Shown: positions 8,784 through 16,512 of the stretch, in pieces | How the letters are laid out: each line of letters begins with the position of its first letter | Position numbering within the stretch: the stretch's first letter is position 1 | Assembly: GCA_958449275.1 (NCBI GenBank) | Contig: CAUDHE010000005.1 | Span: 1 to 45,360, forward strand | From: an uncultured Alistipes sp. | GTDB lineage: Bacteria > Bacteroidota > Bacteroidia > Bacteroidales > Rikenellaceae | DNA length: 45,360 bases | Reading direction: 5' to 3' | Position numbers and translations under genes: made by a program | Notes under the pieces: model-generated | The model's input: the letters and a program-made list of their open reading frames with translations, nothing else | Databases searched by the model: none | Told to the model about the DNA's origin: nothing

Positions 8784-10754
8784 ATGGGAAATATCGTGCA
8801 ATCGCTCTGGTCGCGCATCCGCGCCGCGCAGGGAAAAGCCATGTCGCGGGTACATCCTTTCGTTCTGCTGGTCTCGTGCCTCGGCATACTGCTGGCCTAT
8901 CTCACGGGCATGTACGCCACGGGATCGTTCCACTCCACTTCGCGATGGATGGGTGCCATGCTGGCTTGCACCTCGGTGGTCGTGGTGCTCCACATGCCCG
9001 GGTACAAGGAGGCGCTGCGTGCGGGCGGAATCAGGGTGCTGGGCACATTCCTCGGAGCATTGGTAGCCTATCTCTATCTGCTGGCGCTGCCGTTTTCGGT
9101 GGTGGGCATGCTGATAGCCGTCTTCGTGCTGGAGATGATCTGCATGATTCTTAACATGTACGGCAGCGGCAGCATAGCCACCATCACCATGCTCATCATC
9201 CTGCTGGTGTCGAAGATGTCGCCCGACGTCGACCCCGCGGTCAACTGTGCGCTGCGATTCTTCGAGGCCACGGTGGGTGTCGGCGTGGGCGTCGGACTGC
9301 TGTGGATCATCGAGCGCTGGAATCGCTGGCGGCGCAAGCTGCTGGCCATGGGGCGCAGCGACGACGGCAATCCCGTCGACATGGATACCATGCCGCTGCG
9401 CTGGGGGCATCTGCGGGTGCTCATCGTCGCTTCGCTTGGGCAGGTGACGGGTGCGGGCCTCGCCACGATAGTGGGTGTGGTGATCCCCATGATCCGTCTT
9501 GCGGCTCATCCCGATCTTTCGCCCGCGATGCAGGGCGTGGTGGCAGGTGCGAGTCTTGCGGGAATCATGGTCGGCTCGGCGCTGTTCGGCTCGTGGAGCG
9601 ACCGCAAGGGGTATCTTTTCTTCTTCAGGCTGTGCCCCGCCATAATATTGTTCGCCGCGCTGTATGCCTTCTTCGCCGACAGCGTGCATTCGCTCGTCGC
9701 TTCGCTGTTCGTCATGGGCTTGGGCATCGGCGGCGGATACAGTCTCGATTCCGACTACATATCGGAGATCATGCCGCGTCGTCTGCGTCTTGTGATGGTG
9801 GGCATCGCCAAGGCTTCGTCGGCCATAGGCAATATAGTGATGGCTGCGGCGGGGTTCTACCTGCTGAGGGTGTGGGGGACGCCCGACCATTGGAATCGAC
9901 TGTTGCTGTTGGTCGCCGTTATGGCGGTCATAATGCTGCTGTGCCGCATACGTTTCGAGCAGAGTCCCGGGTGGCTCATGTCGCACGGGCGGACCGAGGA
10001 GGCCGAACGTGCGGTACGCTATTTCCTCGGCCCCGACGTGCGTATGGGCGAGATCGGCAGCCGTGCCGATCGACACGATACGCCCAAGACGTCGTGGGGC
10101 GGCCTTTTCAACCGCGGCAATGCCCGACGCATCGTCTTCAGCGGCGTGCCGTGGGCCTGCGAGGGTTTCGGAGTCTACGGCGTGGGGGTATTTCTTCCTG
10201 TGCTGATAATGGCGCTGGGACTCGATCCCGCATCCGCGGGTTCGTTCGAACATATAGTCTCGTCGGTGAAGATGAGTACATATATAAATATGTTCGTGCT
10301 GTTGGGATTCGTCGCGGGGCTGCTGCTGGTGAACCGCCTCTATCACGTGAGGATGCAGACGTGGGGTTTCCTGCTCTGTTCGGCGGGCCTGGGGCTGCTG
10401 CTGACGGGATACGAACTCCATCTGGACAAGTGGACCATGATAGCCGGATTCATGATATTCGAACTGTTCCTTAATGCGGGGCCGCACCTTATGACGTTCA
10501 TCATTCCGCCCCAGATATATCCCGTGTCCGACCGTGGCGCGGGCAGCGGTTTGGCGGCCGCGTTCGGCAAGGCGGGCGCAGTGATCGGCGTGGTCGCCAT
10601 TCCGCTGCTGCTCAAGTGGGGAGGTATAGCCGCCGTGTTGGCCGTCACCATAGCCGTTCAGTTGGCCGGAGCCGCCGTCACGGCTTTCGTCGGCCGCAAA
10701 GTGCTGCCGCCCGCACCCGCGGGAACGAATCTCGAACTGCGACACGACAGATAA
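8784..10754 (+). CDS. FUSC-like domain fused to an MFS transporter
   Basis: The protein has 656 residues. Residues about 20-178 form a block of membrane helices that resembles the N-terminal membrane half of FUSC/aromatic acid exporters. A basic, then acidic linker follows (about 178-205). Residues about 206-645 are a complete 12-helix major facilitator with motif A near 269-280 (GSWSDRKGYLFF), the repeat GxGxGGGY at the middle and the sugar-porter-type PRRLR at the motif after helix 4. MFS proteins of this type move sugars, sugar acids or aromatic acids with protons. The first half is an unusual addition, so the total would be about 18 helices. The reading frame is continuous with no sign of a frameshift. 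Substrate is unknown; the neighbours suggest a sugar or sugar acid. Confidence 0.85.
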   Translation: MGNIVQSLWSRIRAAQGKAMSRVHPFVLLVSCLGILLAYLTGMYATGSFHSTSRWMGAMLACTSVVVVLHMPGYKEALRAGGIRVLGTFLGALVAYLYLLALPFSVVGMLIAVFVLEMICMILNMYGSGSIATITMLIILLVSKMSPDVDPAVNCALRFFEATVGVGVGVGLLWIIERWNRWRRKLLAMGRSDDGNPVDMDTMPLRWGHLRVLIVASLGQVTGAGLATIVGVVIPMIRLAAHPDLSPAMQGVVAGASLAGIMVGSALFGSWSDRKGYLFFFRLCPAIILFAALYAFFADSVHSLVASLFVMGLGIGGGYSLDSDYISEIMPRRLRLVMVGIAKASSAIGNIVMAAAGFYLLRVWGTPDHWNRLLLLVAVMAVIMLLCRIRFEQSPGWLMSHGRTEEAERAVRYFLGPDVRMGEIGSRADRHDTPKTSWGGLFNRGNARRIVFSGVPWACEGFGVYGVGVFLPVLIMALGLDPASAGSFEHIVSSVKMSTYINMFVLLGFVAGLLLVNRLYHVRMQTWGFLLCSAGLGLLLTGYELHLDKWTMIAGFMIFELFLNAGPHLMTFIIPPQIYPVSDRGAGSGLAAAFGKAGAVIGVVAIPLLLKWGGIAAVLAVTIAVQLAGAAVTAFVGRKVLPPAPAGTNLELRHDR

Positions 10755-10809
10755 TTTGCAAAACCGAAAAAAATCCATTAATTTTGAATGCAGGAAAAAC
10801 TGCATAATT

Positions 10810-11391
10810 ATGGATAAGAAACATTTGTACGCCAAGAAGTACACCAACGCCGATTTCTATACCGACGGCAAATTCGACGAGCATACGGCCAAAAAGGCTT
10901 TTCTCGACATGTTCGAGCATTACGGCATTCCCTTTACGCCGTTCCTCGAGGCCAATTTTTGGGTCACCGACTTCGGTCTGGGCGATTTCGAGCACGTGGG
11001 TATGGGAGGCGTTTTCTGGATCAACAATCCCGATCACCGCTATTTCGGTCACGAGATCTATCTGTTGCCCTCGCAGATGATCGTCGAGCACTATCATGTG
11101 GAGTCGGCCTTCCCCGCCAAGCACGAGAGCTGGCAGGTGCGTTGCGGCAGCGTCTACAATTTCGGCATAGGCGACCCGACGCCCGATCCGCCCGCATTGC
11201 CCGAGAGTCAGAAAGGGCACATTACGGTGGCCAACTACCATGTTATGAACACCGGCGACATAAGCGCGCTGAAGGAGTCGGAATCGCGCCACTTCCTCAT
11301 GGCGGGCGAGCAGGGCGCCGTCGTCACCGAATACGGCACTTACCACGATAACGACGGTCTGCGTTTCACAAATCCGAAAGCGAGTCTTTAA
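10810..11391 (+). CDS. Cupin protein resembling D-lyxose isomerase
   Basis: The 193-residue cytosolic cupin has a metal-site motif of the form EHYH-VES-x(4)-KHESWQVRCG (residues about 97-118), like the HxHxxKxE pattern of D-lyxose/D-mannose isomerases. These enzymes interconvert aldoses and ketoses with a bound divalent metal. The ATG at 10810 was chosen because the upstream extension is low-quality coding sequence. It lies 55 bases after the transporter and 17 bases before the VOC gene, which points to one operon for uptake and isomerisation of a sugar. The cupin fold is secure; the exact substrate is not. Confidence 0.72.
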   Translation: MDKKHLYAKKYTNADFYTDGKFDEHTAKKAFLDMFEHYGIPFTPFLEANFWVTDFGLGDFEHVGMGGVFWINNPDHRYFGHEIYLLPSQMIVEHYHVESAFPAKHESWQVRCGSVYNFGIGDPTPDPPALPESQKGHITVANYHVMNTGDISALKESESRHFLMAGEQGAVVTEYGTYHDNDGLRFTNPKASL

Positions 11392-11408
11392 TTAACAATG
11401 AATAAATC

Positions 11409-11720
11409 ATGAGAACCTTAAGCCATATCGGCATCCCGAGCGCCGAAAAGATCGAGGGCGCGGCCTACATCGAACCGCTCAAAGTCTCGGTAACCGACTA
11501 CTCGAAAAGCCCTAACAAGATCGAGTTCCTCTATTTCGAACCCGACAGTCCCATGCACGATCTGATCCGTTCGCGCGCACATATCGCCTACGACGTACCT
11601 TGTCTCGAAACGGCCGTCGAGGGTGCCAAGGTGCTGCTCGAGCCGCTCGACTGCGGCGACATGATTATCGCTTTCGTGGAGGAAGAGGGTGTCGCCATAG
11701 AGCTCATCGAGAGAAAATAA
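11409..11720 (+). CDS. VOC/glyoxalase-superfamily protein
   Basis: The 103-residue product has the beta-alpha-beta-beta-beta pattern of vicinal oxygen chelate proteins: the start strand LSHIGIPS, the second-half strand HIAYDVP with the helix CLETAVEGAKVL, and the closing strand DMIIAFVEEEGVAIELIE. The Glu of IELIE is in the usual place for a metal ligand; His6 and His58 are other candidates. VOC members include epimerases, lyases and dioxygenases, so the reaction cannot be named. As the last gene of the transporter-cupin set, it may act on the same sugar-derived compound. Confidence 0.75.
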   Translation: MRTLSHIGIPSAEKIEGAAYIEPLKVSVTDYSKSPNKIEFLYFEPDSPMHDLIRSRAHIAYDVPCLETAVEGAKVLLEPLDCGDMIIAFVEEEGVAIELIERK

Positions 11721-11744
11721 CACGGACTCGTGTCCCATTGACTT

Positions 11745-11778
11745 TCACCCCCGAGGGATGCGCATCCTTCGGGGGTGA
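11745..11778 (+). terminator. Terminator after the VOC gene
   Basis: A 10-bp stem (TCACCCCCGA with TCGGGGGTGA) is extended inward by the palindrome GGATGC-GCATCC, and GAATTTATT follows. It begins 25 bases after the stop. The T-run is weak. Confidence 0.65.
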
Positions 11779-11783
11779 GAATT

Positions 11784-11942
11784 TATTGCGACTCGCAGAG
11801 TCGTGCGGGCAGCAGCCTCGGCGCGCGGAGGCCCGCAACGGCATTCGCATCGTTGCGTTCTCCGCAGGCCGCGTCCCGAATATAAAAGACGACGAGGGAT
11901 GGTTGTGGCGGCGAACTGCGCGGCTCGAAGAGCCGCAATAAT
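11784..11942. repeat. REP-like repeat, locus 2 (full, composite)
   Basis: Both ends carry the family hairpin in inverted orientation. At the left is TTATTGCGACTC-GCA-GAGTCG; at the right is GCGGCTC-GAA-GAGCCGC (11920-11936) followed by AATAA. The left arm, read on the minus strand, continues into GCGGGCCTCCGCG and CGAGGCTGC, exactly as loci 3 and 6 do on the plus strand. The core (GCCCGCAACGGCATTCGC, CGTTGC, TCTCCGCAG, CCGCG, CCCGAAT) is shared with locus 4. No open frame or target-site duplication was seen. Confidence 0.75.
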
Positions 11943-12002
11943 AAAATCGTAAGCCGAAAAAGGGCAGAAACTCCGTTTCGTATATTTTTTTCGTCGCGAA
12001 AA

Positions 12003-12033
12003 TTGTATTTTCATAGTTTGTGTATTAAATTTG
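12003..12033 (+). promoter_or_regulatory. Promoter of the CBM9-like gene and kinase
   Basis: TTG (12003-12005), 20 bases, then TAAATTTG (12026-12033). The start site should fall near 12040, which excludes the longer coding start at 12003 and supports the ATG at 12060. Confidence 0.8.
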
Positions 12034-12059
12034 AAAAATCAACCGATATCACAAACGAA

Positions 12060-12740
12060 ATGAAAGAGGTCGAGAAAAATAACGGCGCCGACAAGTCGGG
12101 GCGCAGAAGTATCGAATCGCGCTATATTCGCAACGTCGAACGACTTACCGACAACGAGCTGCCGTCGGTGTTGCGCGATCGGACCGAAGCGCATGCCGTC
12201 GATTGCGTGAATTGGAGCCGATACCCCTATGCCCCGAAGGTCGATTTCCGCGTGGCGCACTCCGACGAAGCCTTGGCCGTGATGTTCGAAGTCGAGGAGG
12301 ATCACGTACGCGCCGTGACGCTCGACGACAACGGCCCGGTGTGGGAGGACAGCTGCGTAGAGTTCTTCGCGGCCGCTCCCGACGGTGAAGGCTATTTCAA
12401 TTTCGAGATCAACTGCATAGGCACCGCTCTGGCGGCGCGACGCATCTCGCGCGACGACGCCCGACACTTCGATTCGGAACGCATGTCGCGCATACGCCGC
12501 TTCGGTTCGCTGCCGCATGCCGTCGTCGATTCGCGCGGCAAGGGGCAACGCTGGTGGCTCGCAGAGGTGATACCGTTCTCGCTGCTGGGATCGGACAAGG
12601 CTCCCGAACGGCTGAGAGCCAATTTCTACAAATGCGGCGACAAGTGCGACGAACCTCATTTCCTGAGCTGGTCGCCCGTCGACCTGCCCGCACCGAATTT
12701 CCACTGTCCCGAATTTTTCGGCGAGGTGATATTGGGATAG
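12060..12740 (+). CDS. CBM9-like carbohydrate-binding family protein
   Basis: The 226-residue product has the DOMON-like beta-sandwich pattern of the CBM9-like family. Recognisable parts are DFRVAHSDEALAVMFEVEE, the hallmark PVWEDSCVEFFA, the FNFEINCIGTALAA strand, and the end motif FLSWSPVDLPAPNFHCPEFFG. There is no signal peptide, so it appears cytosolic, unlike the CBM9 modules of secreted xylanases. Members of this stand-alone family are frequent in Bacteroidota, and their ligands are mostly unknown. It shares a promoter with the kinase 29 bases downstream. It could sense or bind a sugar used by the neighbouring pathway; that is inference. Confidence 0.8.
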   Translation: MKEVEKNNGADKSGRRSIESRYIRNVERLTDNELPSVLRDRTEAHAVDCVNWSRYPYAPKVDFRVAHSDEALAVMFEVEEDHVRAVTLDDNGPVWEDSCVEFFAAAPDGEGYFNFEINCIGTALAARRISRDDARHFDSERMSRIRRFGSLPHAVVDSRGKGQRWWLAEVIPFSLLGSDKAPERLRANFYKCGDKCDEPHFLSWSPVDLPAPNFHCPEFFGEVILG

Positions 12741-12769
12741 AACGCAAACGTCAAACTTAAAACATAACC

Positions 12770-13849
12770 ATGACCGACGAAAAACTTCTTTCTATCGCCG
12801 AGCGGTTCGACCTCGAGGGTCGCATCGCATCGATCAAACCTTTAGGCGAAGGTTTCATAAACGACACGTTCGTCATCCGCACCGAGGGCGACGCCCCCGA
12901 TTACATTCTTCAGCGCAAGAACCACGCGGTGTTTCCCGACGTGCCCGGGATGATGGAGAACATTCTGGCCGTCACCGAGCATATCAAAGCCAAAGTGTCC
13001 GATCCGCTGCGCGAGACACTGACTGTAATCCGCGCCCGCGACGGCAAACTCTACGTCGAGGACGAAGGCAACTTCTGGGCCGTGTGCCTGTTCATCGCCG
13101 ACACATCGAGCTTCGACCGTGCCGATTCGCCCGAACTGGCATATCAGGGCGGCGTGGGCATAGGACGTTTTCAGGCTCTGCTGGCCGATTTCGACAAGCC
13201 GCTGAACGAGACGATAAAGGGATTCCACAACATCCGCCACCGCTTCGCGCAGTGGGACGAGACTCTGAAAGCCGATCCGGCAGGACGCGCGGCATCGCTC
13301 GCCGAGGAGATAGGTTGGGTGGAGTCGCGCCGCAAGGAGATGCTCGACTTCTGGTCGCTGGTCGAGAACGGCACCATCCCCACCCACGTCACGCACAACG
13401 ACACCAAGATAAGCAACATACTTTTCGACAAACACACGGGCAAGGTGCTGTGCGCCATCGATCTCGACACCGTAATGAGTTCAACCTCGCTCAACGACTT
13501 CGGCGACGCCATACGTTCGTATGCCAACACGGGCGCCGAGGACGATCGCAACCTCGACAACGTGGAGATGAGCATCGACATGTTCCGCGCATACGCCGAC
13601 GGATATCTGTCGCAGCAGCGCGCAACGATGACGCAAAGCGAACTGGATTGGCTGGCTTTCTCGGCCCGATACATTACGTTCGAGCAGGTGCTGCGTTTCC
13701 TGATGGACTACATCGACGGCGACAAATACTACAAAACAGCATACCCCGAGCACAACCTCGTGCGTACCCGCGCACAATACAAGTTGCTGCAAAGCATGGA
13801 GCGTCAGTACGACAGGATGTGCGCCATTGTGCGCGAACCGGCCGAATAA
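12770..13849 (+). CDS. NahK-like sugar kinase (APH-fold phosphotransferase)
   Basis: The 359-residue protein has the aminoglycoside/choline kinase fold. A glycine loop (PLGEGFINDTF, about 24-34) is followed by the catalytic motif H209-N-D211-TKIS-N216 and the metal site D231-LD. The overall sequence resembles the N-acetylhexosamine 1-kinase family, also annotated as mucin desulfatase-like, which phosphorylates the anomeric position of GlcNAc or GalNAc. The partner phosphorylase of bifidobacteria is not in view, so the acceptor sugar is uncertain. It lies downstream of the CBM9-like gene and ends at a perfect 13-bp hairpin. Confidence 0.82.
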   Translation: MTDEKLLSIAERFDLEGRIASIKPLGEGFINDTFVIRTEGDAPDYILQRKNHAVFPDVPGMMENILAVTEHIKAKVSDPLRETLTVIRARDGKLYVEDEGNFWAVCLFIADTSSFDRADSPELAYQGGVGIGRFQALLADFDKPLNETIKGFHNIRHRFAQWDETLKADPAGRAASLAEEIGWVESRRKEMLDFWSLVENGTIPTHVTHNDTKISNILFDKHTGKVLCAIDLDTVMSSTSLNDFGDAIRSYANTGAEDDRNLDNVEMSIDMFRAYADGYLSQQRATMTQSELDWLAFSARYITFEQVLRFLMDYIDGDKYYKTAYPEHNLVRTRAQYKLLQSMERQYDRMCAIVREPAE

Positions 13850-13867
13850 ACGCTGCGGCGGAGTATC

Positions 13868-13904
13868 GAATATCGCGGTCTCGGGTTTCGGGACCGCGAT
13901 ATTC
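13868..13904. terminator. Bidirectional-looking hairpin between convergent genes
   Basis: A perfect 13-bp stem (GAATATCGCGGTC at 13868-13880, GACCGCGATATTC at 13892-13904) lies between the kinase stop and the convergent small gene. No T-run is present on either side. Confidence 0.6.
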
Positions 13905-13926
13905 GTAACAGAGCCTCTTACTCGCG

Positions 13927-14196
13927 TTACCGCGTCCGCGCCGATACGAACGCCATATCGGTCATATAATCGACCAACTCGGTTCGCGTAGCCAAGCGAC
14001 AGTAACGATATACGGCGGGCAGCGGCTGCCGCAGCACGAACCGATGCAGATCGCACGTCATCGATTCGAGCAATATTTCGCCGTCTTCGCATTTGTCGAA
14101 CATGCCCCACAACGAATCTTCGGAAGGACAATCGGGGTCGGCGGAATGAAACAGATACACCTCACCCGCACGGAAATTACACTCTTCGATAGTCAT
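13927..14196 (-). CDS. Small conserved-looking protein of unknown function
   Basis: The 89-residue soluble protein has no signal or membrane segment. Its features are an acidic N-terminal half with GEVYLFHS and GEILLESM, and a C-terminal end that reads YRYCRLATRTELVDYMTD. The C-terminal pattern (C-RLAT-x-EL-x-DY) looks like a helix-turn segment under selection. Three cysteines (6, 23 and 36) lie in the first half, with others at 48 and 66, and do not form an obvious metal site. I do not recognise a family. It is transcribed alone, towards the kinase. Confidence 0.65.
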   Translation of the reverse strand: MTIEECNFRAGEVYLFHSADPDCPSEDSLWGMFDKCEDGEILLESMTCDLHRFVLRQPLPAVYRYCRLATRTELVDYMTDMAFVSARTR

Positions 14197-14385
14197 ATAG
14201 GATCAGTTTATATTCCATACGACAAATATCGATAACGCATTAAGGTTCCGCAAACGAATATCGAATGATTCGAGGTACTTTTTTTCGTGCGTACTCTCCC
14301 GCAGCAGCCGAATCCGTATTTCGCGCACGTCAAATCGCCTAACGTCTCCGATCGCACCCCTAACGATTCCAAAAGCAGCCTTACC

Positions 14386-14985
14386 TTACCCTCGGCGGCC
14401 GAGGGGGGGGGTACGTAAAGCGTGCGAAGCCGAGCGCAGGGCCGCGAGCGCGATGCAGCCCGTGAAGGCTCCCGTTACCGCGCCGAGCAGAATATCGATC
14501 GGGAAGTGATAAGCCAGATAGATACGCGAATAGCATATCGCAAACGTGGCCGAAATCATCAGCACGGCGAACCACAAACGTCGAACGACGGGGATTGTCA
14601 GAACGGACAGCGCGGTCATGGTGGCGGCATGCGCCGAGACGGTGCCGTAGCGTCCGCCCGCGCGCACGACATGCACCAGGCCGTCGAGTTCGGGCGTGTA
14701 CATGGGACGCAGGCGCGCGGGAAACGACGGCCACAGATTCTTGAGCGGCCCCGTGTGTTTGAATATTCCCGCTATCATGTCGGCGAGCCCGAGCGCGACG
14801 GCGGCGGCAGCTACGAACAGCAACACTCCGCGCCATCCCGCACGCCGCCGCACGAGCCACAATATTAGCACATAGAGCCACGCCCATGAGGCGGGCGCGG
14901 AACAGACCGACATTATGCGGTCCATCGTCGCGCCGCCGTCGAAATTGAGCGCGAGAAACAGATCGTGATCGAACGTGCAGCCCAT
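14386..14985 (-). CDS. PAP2-family membrane phosphatase
   Basis: The 199-residue integral membrane protein has several helices and the three PAP2 phosphatase blocks. Block 1 is K...RLRP (Arg91 to Pro94). Block 2 is GTVSAHA (His119; the usual PSGH is replaced, as in many Bacteroidota members). Block 3 is SRIYLAYHFPID (Arg154, His160, Asp164). It probably dephosphorylates a lipid phosphate or undecaprenyl diphosphate outside the membrane. The start codon overlaps the stop of the upstream gene by one base (TGATG), which implies translational coupling. A 9-base C tract on the coding strand (14403-14411) lies in the last codons, so slippage would only alter the tail. The longer in-frame extension upstream is a shadow of the neighbouring gene. 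Confidence 0.88.
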   Translation of the reverse strand: MGCTFDHDLFLALNFDGGATMDRIMSVCSAPASWAWLYVLILWLVRRRAGWRGVLLFVAAAAVALGLADMIAGIFKHTGPLKNLWPSFPARLRPMYTPELDGLVHVVRAGGRYGTVSAHAATMTALSVLTIPVVRRLWFAVLMISATFAICYSRIYLAYHFPIDILLGAVTGAFTGCIALAALRSASHALRTPPLGRRG

Positions 14986-16412
14986 CAGAACTTGTTGTAT
15001 ATGATTACGGGACGCGAACGGCGAACGCTCATCGACGGGAACCAGATGTCGTCGGCCTCGATGCCGCATTTGTCCATCGCCTCGAAGCAGTATTCGAGCC
15101 GTCCGAAGTCGGCATCGACGTTGTTGGTGCCGAAGGTGAACTTCAGCCCGCGTTGCTTGGCCTTGCGGATTATGTCGATGCTCGGGATGCGGTAGCGCGG
15201 GTTGATCTCCAGCGCGATACCGTAACGCTGCAACACGTCGAGAACCCGATCGACGCGCTCGTCGGTCCAGTACTTGTCGTAGTCGGCCTGCATATCCTCG
15301 GGCAGGTAGGTGGGATTGGCGTATATGTCGGCGGGTTCGTTGGTAAGAATCTTCACCGTCTGGTCGACAAGATGATCCATATACCGCTCCTTCGAGAGTC
15401 CGTCGTAACGCACCTCCTCGGCTCGATATATACGCGAGTTGCGCCCCTTGTGGTCGATGATAGTCATGGCGTCGGTGAACAGATAGTCGAACACGCCGAG
15501 CGCCTCCTGCGAAAAGGTGGCCGTCCATTTGCGGCCTTCGCCCTGCACGCCGCACAGAAACGGCAGCGGCTTCACTTCGTCGAAATATTCGTAGACCTCC
15601 CCGTCGTCGGCCAACATGCGTCCCACGCCGCCCTCGCCCGCATTGGGTGCCACGCCGTAGTTGATACCGTAATTCATCGACATGGCGTGCGCCTGCTCCT
15701 TCGTCAGGCCGCCCTTGAGATGCACGTGATAATCTATGACGGGGAAATTGCGCTGCTGGGCGCGGATCACCGCATCGGAGCGCTCATCCACGGGAGGCAG
15801 GGTATCGGCCTCGTTGCGGACGTCGGCACGCAGACGCGTGACGTTCAGATTGCGGAAAGCCACCTCGCCGCACACGCCGCGCAGAGCTATCGCACCGTGA
15901 CCGAGCAGACGGCGCGCATGCTTCTCGGTACGGTAGGGAACTTCGGGTTCGGTGTAGCACACCACGTCGGTGCCGTTTATAAGCACCGATATGTTCTTGC
16001 CTCGCACCGCTATTTCGAAATCGAACCATTCGCCGTCATTCGCAAGCGAACGGTAGAGATTGCGCACCGAGGTCAACGAACCGCTTTTGCGCGTACCGTC
16101 TATCGGGCCGTTGCGGAACGCCACCTCGTAGCCCGATTCGCCGTCGGTGTGGAACAGCAGGGCCGCTTCGGCACCCTCCTGCGTGAGGGCCTGCCCCGTG
16201 AGGCGGAAATTGGCGTAGTCGCCCGAGGCCGTGAGCGTCTCGCCCGCGCCGACTATCGGTTCCGACGCACGGATGGTGCGGCCGCCGACGCTCCATGCAT
16301 CCAAAGGCTGAGCCGTGTCGTAACGCGCACACGAGCATACGAGCGCAAGACACGCGATCGTCGTCGCCGACAGCGGCGACAGAAATCTGTTGAATAGAAG
16401 GTTTGTCTTCAT
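14985..16412 (-). CDS. Lipoprotein with 3-keto-disaccharide hydrolase-like domain and amidohydrolase/PHP-like domain
   Basis: The 475-residue protein starts with a lipoprotein signal, with a lipobox ending at Cys28 (V-C-S-C). Residues about 35-195 resemble the DUF1080 beta-sandwich (GDYANFRLTGQ, FHTDGESGYEVAFRNG, GEWFDFEIAVRGKNISVLING, GAIALRG-CGEVAFRNL). That family includes 3-keto-disaccharide hydrolases and laminin-G-like lectins. Residues about 225-475 start IDYHVHLKGG and end with TFGTNN and FWFPS-like strands, as in TIM-barrel amidohydrolase/PHP phosphoesterases; His229 and His231 are likely metal ligands. The combination suggests a glycan-modifying surface or periplasmic enzyme. It lies between a secreted glycosidase and a PAP2 phosphatase on the same strand. 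The exact reaction is unknown. Confidence 0.78.
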   Translation of the reverse strand: MKTNLLFNRFLSPLSATTIACLALVCSCARYDTAQPLDAWSVGGRTIRASEPIVGAGETLTASGDYANFRLTGQALTQEGAEAALLFHTDGESGYEVAFRNGPIDGTRKSGSLTSVRNLYRSLANDGEWFDFEIAVRGKNISVLINGTDVVCYTEPEVPYRTEKHARRLLGHGAIALRGVCGEVAFRNLNVTRLRADVRNEADTLPPVDERSDAVIRAQQRNFPVIDYHVHLKGGLTKEQAHAMSMNYGINYGVAPNAGEGGVGRMLADDGEVYEYFDEVKPLPFLCGVQGEGRKWTATFSQEALGVFDYLFTDAMTIIDHKGRNSRIYRAEEVRYDGLSKERYMDHLVDQTVKILTNEPADIYANPTYLPEDMQADYDKYWTDERVDRVLDVLQRYGIALEINPRYRIPSIDIIRKAKQRGLKFTFGTNNVDADFGRLEYCFEAMDKCGIEADDIWFPSMSVRRSRPVIIYNKF

Positions 16413-16442
16413 GGTATAGGATTGTAGGTTTTTATCGTTTTA

Positions 16443-16487
16443 TCTTCGGCTGCGGGGGGGGGCGCCAAAGGTGCGAGCCGCCGAAGA
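16443..16487. repeat. Second small inverted-repeat family, copy 1
   Basis: TCTTCGGC (16443-16450) pairs with GCCGAAGA (16480-16487). The left arm is followed by TG-CGG and later CAAAGGT, as in the copy at 28673-28722. It lies between two minus-strand genes, just upstream of the next start codon, and TAAAA-rich sequence follows on the minus side, so it may serve as a terminator. It holds a 9-base G tract at 16454-16462. Confidence 0.55.
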
Positions 16488-16512
16488 CAGCACCGCTGCG
16501 CGCTGCATATAT

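Noticed and set aside
8640..10847. Minus-strand open frame of 735 codons opposite the transporter
   Set aside because: His/Gln/Arg-rich composition with no domain; the plus-strand product has clear membrane helices and MFS motifs.
12003..12059. Longer N-terminus for the CBM9-like protein
   Set aside because: The -33/-7 promoter occupies this stretch, so the mRNA should start after it.
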